Assembly (NCBI RefSeq): GCF_029601685.1
Contig: NZ_JARRIR010000005.1
Location: forward strand, 186,001 to 250,000
DNA: 64,000 nt
Direction: 5' to 3'
DNA from: Metarhizobium sp017305935
Lineage (GTDB): Bacteria; Pseudomonadota; Alphaproteobacteria; Rhizobiales; Rhizobiaceae
Below, one piece after another: positions 26,135 through 34,685 of the stretch. How positions within the stretch are numbered: position 1 is the first letter of the stretch; every line of letters starts with the position of its first letter. Made by a program: the position numbers and the translations under genes. Under the pieces are notes generated by a model. It searched no databases. It saw only the letters and a list, made by a program, of their open reading frames with translations, and was not told the DNA's origin.

Positions 26135-26190
26135 GTTGGCGCGAGCCGGATCTTGCCAATCCGGCCGCGCGCGTCTACATCTTCTCCTGC

Positions 26191-26292
26191 TCTAACGGGG
26201 TGCCGGACTTTGGAATTCCAAGGCCACCGGCTGAGAGGCGCGACCCGCCAACCCGAAGAACCTGATCCGGTTAGCACCGGCGGAGGGATTAG
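26191..26292 (+). ncRNA. TPP riboswitch (THI element)
   Basis: The conserved blocks ACGGGGTGCC, GGCTGAGA, ACCC, GAACCTGATCCGGTTAGCACC and CGGAGGGA appear in the expected order (given here as separate motifs of one element). It lies 63 bases before thiB, so thiamine pyrophosphate should reduce expression of the transporter operon, most likely by blocking translation start or by early termination. Confidence 0.96.
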
Positions 26293-26354
26293 ACGCGCCA
26301 GTTTCATGACGCCCTTTTCCCCGATCAACCGTTTACGAAGGAGGAAGAGGCGTC

Positions 26355-27383
26355 ATGCCCAGCCATATCATCCGCAATCTCGTGTCTGCCGCAGCACTTT
26401 CGGCGGCCGCGCTGCTCGGCCTTCACGGCCCGGCAAGCGCTGCCGACAAGACGCTTACCGTCTACACCTATGAAAGCTTCATCTCCGAATGGGGCCCGGG
26501 ACCAAAGGTGAAGGCCGCCTTCGAAAAGACCTGCGGCTGCACGGTGAATTTCGTCGGCGTCGCCGATGGCGTGGCGCTGCTGTCGCGCCTGAAGCTGGAA
26601 GGCGCCGGCTCCAAGGCCGATGTCGTGCTCGGTCTCGACACCAACCTGATCGACGAGGCCAAGCAGACCGGCCTGTTCGATGCCAGCGAGGTCGATACCT
26701 CCGCCGCCAAGGTGCCCGGCGATTTCAAGGATGATGTTTTCGTGCCCTATGATTACGGCCATTTCGCCGTGGTCTACGACACGCAAGCGATGAAAACGCC
26801 GCCGGCCAGCCTCAAGGATCTGGTGGAAGGCGACCCCGCGCAAAAGATCGTCATCGAGGATCCGCGCACCTCGACGCCCGGCCTCGGCCTGCTGCTCTGG
26901 GTCAGGTCTGTCTATGGCGACAAAGCAGGCGAGGCCTGGGGCAAGCTCAAGAACCGCGTGCTGACCGTCACCCCCGGCTGGTCGGAGGCCTATGGCCTGT
27001 TCACCAAGGGCGAGGCGCCGATGGTGCTGTCCTACACCACCTCGCCGGCCTATCACATGGTCGCCGAAAACAGCGACCGCTACCAGGCCGCCGCTTTCTC
27101 CGAAGGGCACTACATCCAGATCGAAGTTTCCGGCCTGTTGAAAAACGCCCCGGAAAAGCAGCTCGCCAGGGACTTTTTGGCCTTCACCCTCACCCCCGGT
27201 TTCCAGGACACGATTCCCACCAACAATTGGATGATGCCGGTCGCCAAGACATCGGAACCGCTGCCGGATGCCTTCGGCAAGCTGGTCAATCCGGAAAAAA
27301 CCTTCCTGATGAGCCCGGAAGAAGTGGCGAAGAACCGCAAGGCCTGGATCGACGAATGGCTTGCGGCCATGAGCATGAACTGA
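26355..27383 (+). CDS. thiB: Thiamine ABC transporter, periplasmic binding protein
   Basis: A 342-residue exported protein, with a signal peptide ending in GPASA-A (about residue 29). The mature start DKTLTVYTYESFISEWGPG and later YDYGHFAVVYDT and GWSEAYGLFTKGEAPMVLSY match ThiB/TbpA, which binds thiamine and its phosphates. It follows a TPP riboswitch. GGAGG lies about 12 bases and GAGG 4 bases before the ATG. An intergenic palindrome begins at the first base after its stop codon. Confidence 0.95.
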   Translation: MPSHIIRNLVSAAALSAAALLGLHGPASAADKTLTVYTYESFISEWGPGPKVKAAFEKTCGCTVNFVGVADGVALLSRLKLEGAGSKADVVLGLDTNLIDEAKQTGLFDASEVDTSAAKVPGDFKDDVFVPYDYGHFAVVYDTQAMKTPPASLKDLVEGDPAQKIVIEDPRTSTPGLGLLLWVRSVYGDKAGEAWGKLKNRVLTVTPGWSEAYGLFTKGEAPMVLSYTTSPAYHMVAENSDRYQAAAFSEGHYIQIEVSGLLKNAPEKQLARDFLAFTLTPGFQDTIPTNNWMMPVAKTSEPLPDAFGKLVNPEKTFLMSPEEVAKNRKAWIDEWLAAMSMN

Positions 27384-27428
27384 GCATGTCGCGCAAAAGT
27401 GTGTAGCGGTTTCGCGAGAACGACATGC
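27384..27428. repeat. RIME-like palindrome, 45-bp type, between thiB and thiP
   Basis: Perfect 8-bp arms GCATGTCG/CGACATGC surround an inner hairpin. It differs from the copy at 44100-44144 at only 4 of 45 positions. It starts immediately after the thiB stop and may protect the thiB end of the mRNA, so more binding protein than permease is made. Confidence 0.85.
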
Positions 27429-27447
27429 GCATAGGAAATAAGTCTTT

Positions 27448-29073
27448 ATGCTGACAGCTCGCCAAAGGCTGGTGGCGTTATCGGGTGGCGGGCTGGTGCT
27501 CGCCGCCCTTTTCCTGTTCGTCGGGCTGGCGATTGCAAAGCTGGTGGCGCTGGGCGGCTGGGCGGCGGCGCTGGCGGTGGTGACTGACCGCTATATTCTC
27601 GGCGTGCTGCAATTTACGCTGTTTCAGGCGGCGCTGTCGACGGCGCTCTCCATCCTGTTCGCCATTCCGGTGGCGCGGGCCCTGGCGCGGCAGCGCCATT
27701 TTGCCGGGCGCATCTGGCTGGTGCGGCTGCTCGCGGTGCCCATGGGCCTGCCGGCGCTGATCGGCGCGCTCGGGCTGATTGCCGTCTGGGGGCGGCAGGG
27801 CATCGCCAACCAGGGGCTCAGCTTCCTCGGCCTCAGCGAACCCGTCAGCATCTACGGGCTGACCGGCATCCTCATCGCCCATGTGTTCTTCAACATGCCG
27901 CTCGCCTGCCGCTTCCTGCTGATCGGGCTGGAGCGCATTCCCGGCGAATACTGGCTGATGTCGGCTTCGCTCGGATTGCGCGACCGCGATGTCTTCCGCT
28001 TCATCGAATGGCCTGTCATGCGCCGCATCCTGCCGGGCGTCGCCGGGCTGATCTTCATGCTCTGCGCCACCAGTTTTACGCTGGTGCTGACGCTCGGCGG
28101 CGGGCCGAGGGCGACGACGCTGGAAGTGGCGATCTATCAAGCGCTGCGCTTCGATTTCGAGCCGCCCCGCGCCATCGGTCTCGCGCTGATGCAGATCGCC
28201 GTCACCGCGGTCATCCTCGCCGTCATCGCCTTGCTGCCGGCGCCGGAGGATCGCGGTCTGATGCTGGGCAAGCCGGTGCGGCGGCTGGATGCCGGCCGCG
28301 CGGGCGCGCGCCTCGCCGATACGGTTGCCATCGGCGTCATGCTTGTCTTCACTGCCCTGCCGCTGACCGCCGTGCTCGTCGCCGGCCTGCGCTCCGACCT
28401 GATGAAACTCGTCGCGGAACCCATCGTCCACGAGGCGGCGCTGACCAGCCTCGTCCTGTCGCTGTCGGCGGGGCTGATCGCGGTGGTTTCGGCGCTCGCT
28501 ATCGTCCATGCGCAACAGGCGGCGGCGGGCGGCGGGCTCTTGCTGCGCGGCTTTTCGCTGGCTCTTGCCGCCTCCTCGGCCTTGGTGCTCCTGGTGCCGC
28601 CCATCGTGCTGGCGACCGGCTGGTTCCTGATGCTGCTGCCGACGGGCGATGTCGGGGCCTTTGCCGCGCCGTTGGTGGCGGCGATCAATGCGGCCATGGC
28701 CCTGCCCTTCGTTGTCAGGCTGGTCGGCCCCGCCTTTCGCGAGCACCGGATCCGCACCGGCAGGCTCGCCGCCAGCCTCGGCCTTTCCGGCTTTGGGCGG
28801 CTGCGGCTGATCGACTGGCCGGGCCTGCGCAAACCGCTATTGATGGGCCTGTCCTTCGCCATGGCGCTGTCGCTCGGCGATCTCGGCGCGGTGGCGCTGT
28901 TCGGCTCCGACAATCTCATGACGCTGCCCTGGCTGGTCTATAGCCGCATGGGCAATTACCGCACCGCCGATGCCGACGGGCTGGCGCTGCTGCTCGGGCT
29001 GATCTGCCTGGCGCTGACGGTCGCAGGCACCCTGCCGCGCGCCGAAACCCCGGAGGAAGACAGGAACCGATGA
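27448..29073 (+). CDS. thiP: Thiamine ABC transporter, permease
   Basis: A 541-residue membrane protein with about 12 helices and two fused permease halves, as in ThiP. Each half has an EAA-type loop: YWLMSASLGLRDRDVFRFIEWP around residue 175 and RTGRLAASLGLSGFGRLRLIDW around residue 445. The segment LSLGDLGAVALFGSDNL near the end is typical of ThiP. Its stop overlaps the thiQ start (ATGA). It moves thiamine across the inner membrane with energy from ThiQ. Confidence 0.94.
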   Translation: MLTARQRLVALSGGGLVLAALFLFVGLAIAKLVALGGWAAALAVVTDRYILGVLQFTLFQAALSTALSILFAIPVARALARQRHFAGRIWLVRLLAVPMGLPALIGALGLIAVWGRQGIANQGLSFLGLSEPVSIYGLTGILIAHVFFNMPLACRFLLIGLERIPGEYWLMSASLGLRDRDVFRFIEWPVMRRILPGVAGLIFMLCATSFTLVLTLGGGPRATTLEVAIYQALRFDFEPPRAIGLALMQIAVTAVILAVIALLPAPEDRGLMLGKPVRRLDAGRAGARLADTVAIGVMLVFTALPLTAVLVAGLRSDLMKLVAEPIVHEAALTSLVLSLSAGLIAVVSALAIVHAQQAAAGGGLLLRGFSLALAASSALVLLVPPIVLATGWFLMLLPTGDVGAFAAPLVAAINAAMALPFVVRLVGPAFREHRIRTGRLAASLGLSGFGRLRLIDWPGLRKPLLMGLSFAMALSLGDLGAVALFGSDNLMTLPWLVYSRMGNYRTADADGLALLLGLICLALTVAGTLPRAETPEEDRNR

Positions 29074-29843
29074 CCGCCATCCGGCTGGAAAACGTCGCGC
29101 TGACGCTGGGCGACAAGCATTTCTTCTTCGACACGGAGATTGCGTCCGGCGCGATCACCGCAGTCACCGGCGCCTCCGGATCCGGCAAATCGACGCTGCT
29201 CAACCTGATCGCCGGTTTCGAGACGCCGGACAAAGCATTTCCAGGAAAAGTGGGAACCGGCTTTCCGTTCGGAAATGCGACAAAAAGCTCTATGGGCCGC
29301 ATCCTTGTGGACGGCAAGGATATTTCCCGCCTGCATCCGGCCGAACGGCCGGTGTCGCTGGTCTTCCAGGACAACAATCTTTTCGGCCATCTCGATCTAC
29401 TCACCAATATCGGCCTCGGCATCAGCCCCTCGCTGAAACTCTCGGCCGCCGACCGCGACCGGATTTCGGCGGCGCTGACGCGCGTCGGCCTCGGCGGCTT
29501 CGAAAAGCGCCTGCCGCCGACGCTGTCGGGCGGCGAGCGCCAGCGCGCCGCCTTTGCCCGGGCATTGGTGCGCAACCGGCCGCTGCTGCTGCTCGACGAG
29601 CCCTTCGCCGCCCTCGATCCCGGCCTGCGCGGCGCCATGGCGGCGCTGCTGTGCGACCTGCACCGCGAAAGCGGCAATACCGTCCTCATCGTCACCCACG
29701 ACCCGGACGAGGTGGCGCGGCTCGCCGACCATGCGCTGTTCATCGAGGACGGCCGCATTCTCGTGGCGGCGCCGGTGGCGGAATTTCTGCGGCGCCGCGA
29801 CAGTCCCGGCCTTGCCGCGTTTCTCGGGGCAAATCCCGCATGA
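29070..29843 (+). CDS. thiQ: Thiamine ABC transporter, ATPase, with an in-frame repeat insertion
   Basis: A 257-residue ABC ATPase: Walker A GASGSGKST (about 34-42), Q-loop SLVFQDNNLF, signature LSGGERQR, Walker B LLLLDEPFAALD and switch VTHD are all intact. ThiQ is normally about 230-235 residues. The extra length lies at about residues 55-75, between GFETPD and GRILVDG, a turn where E. coli ThiQ has only a couple of residues. The DNA for this segment contains a 44-bp palindrome of the family found between genes elsewhere in this window. All catalytic motifs surround it undamaged, so the protein is probably functional with an added surface loop. Confidence 0.94.
   Translation: MTAIRLENVALTLGDKHFFFDTEIASGAITAVTGASGSGKSTLLNLIAGFETPDKAFPGKVGTGFPFGNATKSSMGRILVDGKDISRLHPAERPVSLVFQDNNLFGHLDLLTNIGLGISPSLKLSAADRDRISAALTRVGLGGFEKRLPPTLSGGERQRAAFARALVRNRPLLLLDEPFAALDPGLRGAMAALLCDLHRESGNTVLIVTHDPDEVARLADHALFIEDGRILVAAPVAEFLRRRDSPGLAAFLGANPA
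29235..29278. repeat. RIME-like palindrome inside the thiQ coding sequence
   Basis: 44 bp with perfect 8-bp arms GCATTTCC/GGAAATGC. It matches the intergenic copy at 42132-42175 at 37 of 44 positions. Two pairs of differences (positions 11/31 and 19/23) are compensatory and keep the inner hairpin paired. The frame reads through without a stop; in the intergenic copy the same frame would meet TAA just after the element, where thiQ has ACA. Confidence 0.88.
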
Positions 29844-30147
29844 TCGAACCGGGGCGGCGCGTTTTTCCTGGCTCGCCACAATTCGGACGCCCGGCCATGG
29901 AATGGCAGAATTGCAAACCGGCGCAGACGACGGCATTTCAGCCAGGGAGATGCTTGCTAAAATACAACGCCGCCATAATTAAACGATACCTCGCTATGCA
30001 ACGGCTGGTGAAATCGGCTACAGCAGTTTTTCGCCACGGGAGAAGCTCTGGTTGCTTTGTAGGTATTTTTCCGCACGCAATGCGGGCAATGCCGGCCAAA
30101 GCCATCGCCCGCGATAAGAGAGACCGTTGAACCACACACTGGACAGC
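29844..30147. other. Intergenic region between thiQ and the M48 peptidase gene
   Basis: 304 bases, less GC-rich toward the right. TTGCTA (29954-29959) and TAATTA, 16 bases apart, may form a weak promoter for the peptidase gene. No gene is seen. Confidence 0.45.
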
Positions 30148-31677
30148 ATGACCACGCGCGCGGCCGAGTTTTCAAGCCCTGTGATCCCCCGCATTCCGGT
30201 TGCGCGGCGGCGCGTTTTCCTGCGTCGTGCCGCACCCCTGCTGGTCGCCTCCACACTTCTGGCCGGCTGCCAGTCGGTAATGGAGCAGACCTACGAGCCG
30301 AGCGTCGCGCCCTCGAACAATCCGCAGATCGTCGAGGAAGTCCAGAAGAACGATCCTCGCGCCCAGATGGGCGCCCGTGAGCATCCACGCATCGTCGCCA
30401 GCTATGGCGGCGAATACAAGGACGATCGCACCGAACGCCTCGTCGCCCGCATCACCGGCGCGCTGACGGCGGTCTCGGAAAATCCAAACCAGTCCTATCG
30501 CATCACCATCCTCAATTCGCCTGCCATCAATGCCTTCGCGCTGCCCGGCGGCTATCTCTACGTGACGCGCGGCCTGCTGGCACTCGCCAACGACGCCTCG
30601 GAAGTCGCCGCCGTCCTGTCGCACGAGATGGCGCATGTGACCGCCAATCACGGCATCGAGCGCCAGAAGCGCGAGGAGGCCGAGGTCATCGCCAGCCGCG
30701 TCGTCGCCGAGGTGCTCTCCAGCGATCTCGCCGGCAAGCAGGCCCTGGCGCGCGGAAAGCTGCGGCTCGCGGCCTTCTCGCGCCAGCAGGAGCTTCAGGC
30801 GGATGTCATCGGCGTGCGCATGCTCGGCGAAGCCGGTTACGACCCCTATGCCGCCGCCCGCTTCCTCGATTCCATGGCTGCCTATAGCCGCTTCATGTCG
30901 GTCGACCCGGAAGCGGACCAGAGCCTCGACTTCCTCTCCAGCCACCCGAATTCGGTGCAGCGCATCGAGCTCGCCCGCCGCCATGCCCGCAATTTCGGGC
31001 CGGAGGGCCAGACCGGAGATCGCGGGCGCGGCTATTATCTCGATGGCATCGACGGCCTGCTTTACGGCGACAGCCCGCAAGAAGGCTATGTGCGCGGCCA
31101 GACATTCCTGCACGGCAATCTGGGCATTCGTTTCGACGTGCCCGCCGGCTTCCAGATCGACAACAAGGTCGAGGCGGTGCTGGCGACCGGCCCCGGCGAT
31201 ATCGCCGTGCGGTTCGACGGCGTCGCCGACAACAACAACAGCAGCCTGACCAATTACATCTCCAGCGGCTGGGTCACCGGCCTGCTGCCGGAAACCATCC
31301 AGCCGACCACCGTCAACGGCATGGAAGCGGCAACCGCCCGCGCCCAGGCCGAGCGCTGGGATTTCGACGTCACCGTCATCCGCAACGGCAACCGGATCTT
31401 CCGCTTCCTGACCGCGGTGCCCAAGGGCAGCGCCGCGCTGGAAACCACCGCCAACGCGCTGCGGGCCAGCTTCCGCCGCATGACGCCGGAAGAGGCCGCC
31501 TCGCTGAAACCCCTGCGCATCCGCGTCGTTACCGTTCAGCCCGGCGAAACCATTTCGACGCTTTCTGCCCGCATGATGGGCACCGACCGCAAGCTCGACC
31601 TGTTCAAGCTGATCAACGCCCTGCCGAGCGGCGCCACCATCGCCCCCGGCGACCGGGTCAAGCTGATCTCGGAATGA
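30148..31677 (+). CDS. M48 family metallopeptidase lipoprotein with LysM-like C-terminus
   Basis: A 509-residue protein (from ATG 30148) with a twin-arginine-containing basic head and lipobox LLAGC, so it is probably a membrane-anchored periplasmic lipoprotein. The zinc site is VLSHEMAHVTANHG, with a third ligand likely in QQELQADVIGVRML, the BepA/LoiP pattern for outer-membrane protein quality control. The last 60 residues (VVTVQPGETISTLSARM to IAPGDRVKL) resemble a LysM-type motif that could hold peptidoglycan. TTG 30127 with a purine-rich upstream is an alternative start. It ends at a bidirectional terminator shared with rpoH. Confidence 0.9.
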   Translation: MTTRAAEFSSPVIPRIPVARRRVFLRRAAPLLVASTLLAGCQSVMEQTYEPSVAPSNNPQIVEEVQKNDPRAQMGAREHPRIVASYGGEYKDDRTERLVARITGALTAVSENPNQSYRITILNSPAINAFALPGGYLYVTRGLLALANDASEVAAVLSHEMAHVTANHGIERQKREEAEVIASRVVAEVLSSDLAGKQALARGKLRLAAFSRQQELQADVIGVRMLGEAGYDPYAAARFLDSMAAYSRFMSVDPEADQSLDFLSSHPNSVQRIELARRHARNFGPEGQTGDRGRGYYLDGIDGLLYGDSPQEGYVRGQTFLHGNLGIRFDVPAGFQIDNKVEAVLATGPGDIAVRFDGVADNNNSSLTNYISSGWVTGLLPETIQPTTVNGMEAATARAQAERWDFDVTVIRNGNRIFRFLTAVPKGSAALETTANALRASFRRMTPEEAASLKPLRIRVVTVQPGETISTLSARMMGTDRKLDLFKLINALPSGATIAPGDRVKLISE

Positions 31678-31709
31678 AAAAAGCGCCGGAGACGCTCCGG
31701 CGCTTTTTT
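31676..31709. terminator. Bidirectional terminator between the M48 gene and rpoH
   Basis: AAAAAAGCGCCGGAG pairs with CTCCGGCGCTTTTTT in a near-perfect hairpin with runs of A and T on both sides. Confidence 0.92.
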
Positions 31710-31730
31710 CCATGAAACATTCCCTTAAAT

Positions 31731-32594
<864 letters not shown>

Positions 32595-32700
32595 GCATCT
32601 CTCCACGAATGGCCGGCTTCAAGGGAAACTGCCGGCACGCCACTGAACGCAAGGCATCGGAGGCGAAAGGGGAGACGCTTCACGGCCATTGCGACCGGAA

Positions 32701-32725
32701 AACGCGTGAGGAGCGAAAAAGTTCA
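32701..32725 (-). promoter_or_regulatory. Candidate EcfG/RpoE2 promoter of rpoH
   Basis: On the minus strand TGAAC (32721-32725), 16 bases, then CGTT (32701-32704). The alphaproteobacterial EcfG consensus is GGAAC-N16-17-CGTT, so one base differs. It ends 107 bases before the rpoH ATG. Confidence 0.55.
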
Positions 32726-32727
32726 AA

Positions 32728-32760
32728 TAAAAAACCCGGCGCAAGGCCGGGTTCTTTAAA
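32728..32760 (-). terminator. Terminator of carD
   Basis: On the minus strand AACCCGGCC and GGCGCCGGGTT-type arms (ACCCGGC/GCCGGGT) with a short loop are followed by TTTTTTATTT, 21 bases past the carD stop. Confidence 0.85.
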
Positions 32761-32780
32761 AAATGGAAAAGGGCGCTATT

Positions 32781-33350
32781 TCAAGCGGCCTCATCCTGGG
32801 ATTCATCCTCGTCGATCGACTTGCCGCGCTTGGGACCTTTGGCAAGATGGGTTTCGACGAGACGGACCGCTTCGGTTTCGGACATCTTGTTGACGGCGGC
32901 GATCTCGCGCGCCATGCGGTCGAGAGCCGCTTCGTAGAGCTGGCGCTCGGAATAGGATTGCTCAGGCTGATTTTCGGCGCGATAGAGATCGCGTACGACT
33001 TCCGCGATGGAAATCAGGTCGCCCGAATTGATCTTGGCATCGTATTCCTGCGCACGGCGAGACCACATGGTGCGCTTGACGCGCGCCTTGCCCTGCACCA
33101 CTTTCAACGCGCGCTCGACGAAATCGGTCTCCGACAGCTTGCGCATGCCGATGCTGACGGCCTTGGCGACCGGCACCTTCAGGCGCATCTTGTCCTTGTC
33201 GAAATCGATCACAAAAAGCTCCAGCTTCATGCCAGCAACTTCCTGCTCCTCGATGGCGCTGATCGTACCAACGCCATGGGCGGGATAGACGATCGCTTCA
33301 CCGGTCTTGAAGCCGTGGCGCGTTGAAGATTTTTTCTGCTGGGTCGTCAT
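32781..33350 (-). CDS. carD: CarD family transcription regulator
   Basis: A 189-residue protein with the N-terminal CarD/TRCF RNA-polymerase-interaction domain (GEAIVYPAHGVGTISAIEEQE, about 15-75) and a helical DNA-binding C-terminal part with WSRRAQEYDAKINSGDL. CarD stabilises the open promoter complex at rRNA and other promoters. The start MTTQQKK at 33350 is chosen with GGGAG 12 bases upstream; a TTG three codons earlier is the alternative. The tail is acidic (DEDESQDEA). Confidence 0.93.
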   Translation of the reverse strand: MTTQQKKSSTRHGFKTGEAIVYPAHGVGTISAIEEQEVAGMKLELFVIDFDKDKMRLKVPVAKAVSIGMRKLSETDFVERALKVVQGKARVKRTMWSRRAQEYDAKINSGDLISIAEVVRDLYRAENQPEQSYSERQLYEAALDRMAREIAAVNKMSETEAVRLVETHLAKGPKRGKSIDEDESQDEAA

Positions 33351-33737
33351 GCGTTTCAAAAACTCCCTGTTACGAACCCGGCGAGGCCGCCGGGGCCGGG
33401 TCAGTCAGGCCCGAATGAAACGGAGCCGCCGGAAGGGCTGGCTCCACATCTGGTCCGTCCAAAAACGCGCGCAAAAAGAAACCCCATCGCGATCATTGAC
33501 CGACAGCCAAAGTGCTTGTTGTCACGGAACCGCGGTTAGGTTATTCGTTGCTTTCGTGATGGTTTTGGGCACGCAAATGCCACAATGTGGATCAGTGTTT
33601 CGGACACTACCACAAAAATATGAGGAAATCAATAATTTGCTTTGCCAGCGTCGCAAGCGGCACTGGCCCCAACGGCGTCCGCGCAGCGCCGTTGATTCGA
33701 AATGCTTAACCCGCGACTCACCCGTCCGGGCGATGCG
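33351..33737. other. Intergenic region between carD and fdxA
   Basis: 387 bases. It contains the carD promoter region and a GC-rich inverted repeat around 33376-33404. I see no coding frame or RNA gene with support. Confidence 0.5.
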
Positions 33738-34076
33738 TCAATCGCCGGAGCCGGGTTCGGTCGAGAAATATTTTTCGAACTTGCCGGCGACGCCGTCCAT
33801 TTCCTTGGCCTCCGGCAGCGCGTCGCGCTTGACGGTGATGTTGGGCCAGACGCTGGCATATTCGGCATTGATCTTGAGCCATTTGTCGAGGCCCGGTTCG
33901 GTGTCAGGCTTGATGGCCTCGGCCGGACATTCCGGTTCGCAGACGCCGCAATCGATGCATTCGTCGGGATGGATCACGAGGAAATTCTCGCCCTCGTAGA
34001 AACAGTCGACCGGGCAAACCTCGACACAATCGGTATATTTGCAGCGAATGCAGTTGTCTGTCACGACATACGTCAT
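33738..34076 (-). CDS. fdxA: Seven-iron ferredoxin FdxA
   Basis: A 112-residue ferredoxin with two cluster motifs near the N-terminus: CIRCKYTDCVEVCPVDCF and CIDCGVCEPECPAEAI, the FdxA pattern for one 3Fe-4S and one 4Fe-4S cluster. The C-terminal extension of about 50 residues (LDKWLKINAEYASVWPNIT) is also typical. It is a soluble low-potential electron carrier. In alphaproteobacteria it is commonly near carD and the S4-domain gene, as here. Confidence 0.96.
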   Translation of the reverse strand: MTYVVTDNCIRCKYTDCVEVCPVDCFYEGENFLVIHPDECIDCGVCEPECPAEAIKPDTEPGLDKWLKINAEYASVWPNITVKRDALPEAKEMDGVAGKFEKYFSTEPGSGD

Positions 34077-34274
34077 GATGAACTCCAGAATGAACCGTGC
34101 GGACGCGGCGTCATGTCAACGCCATGCCAGGATGGAGGAATGCGCCGAAAGGCAGGGGCTGCCCTCTTCGCGATTCCGCAGTTGGTCAGCACGTAACGCC
34201 TTTGCGGCCTCATATCAAGAATGTTTCGTGGTCGATTTCGTCGCGGTTTGAAATCCTATTCCAAACCGTCCGGC

Positions 34275-34682
34275 TCAAGGCTCGTCCGGCCCTTGCAGCC
34301 GGTCGAGCGCGCGACGTTCCTTTTTTGTCGGACGACCGGCGCCGGCGGCGCGTTGCGCCTGTTCGAAAGGCGTGTGGCGTTTCGCCGCATCGGCGGGCGG
34401 CGAGAGGTCTTCATAGAGAAGCTGAGCTTCCGAAAAAGGCCCGCGCCGTTCGCCGGGCAGCTTGACCATGAGCACGATGTCGCGCCGGTCGAGCGTCAAC
34501 TCGACGCGGTCGCCGGGCCTGACCGCATGGCTCGGCTGCACGACGCGCTCGCCGTTGATGCGCACCAGCCCGGACTGGATCTGCGACTGCGCCAGCGAGC
34601 GCGACTTCGCCATACGGGCAAAGAACAGCCACTTGTCGATGCGCTGGCGCGAACCGGTCTGTGGCTGCCTCTCGTCCGTCAT
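34275..34682 (-). CDS. S4-domain RNA-binding protein, Hsp15 (HslR) family
   Basis: A 135-residue protein with the S4 domain at about 12-75: QRIDKWLFFARMAKSRSLAQ and GLVRINGERVVQPSHAVRPGD. Hsp15 binds free 50S subunits carrying nascent chains after heat shock. The C-terminus is basic (GRPTKKERRALDRLQG). It starts 3 bases after the stop of the helicase gene, so both are in one transcript. Confidence 0.88.
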   Translation of the reverse strand: MTDERQPQTGSRQRIDKWLFFARMAKSRSLAQSQIQSGLVRINGERVVQPSHAVRPGDRVELTLDRRDIVLMVKLPGERRGPFSEAQLLYEDLSPPADAAKRHTPFEQAQRAAGAGRPTKKERRALDRLQGPDEP

Positions 34683-34685
34683 GGC

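Noticed and set aside
19996..26190. Intact genomic island with att repeats at tRNA-Ser
   Set aside because: No integrase and no second copy of the tRNA 3' end were found before thiB; only remnants can be supported.
34097..34465. Rightward small gene upstream of the S4-domain gene region
   Set aside because: No ribosome-binding site, cysteine- and arginine-rich low-complexity product, and overlap with the real S4 gene.
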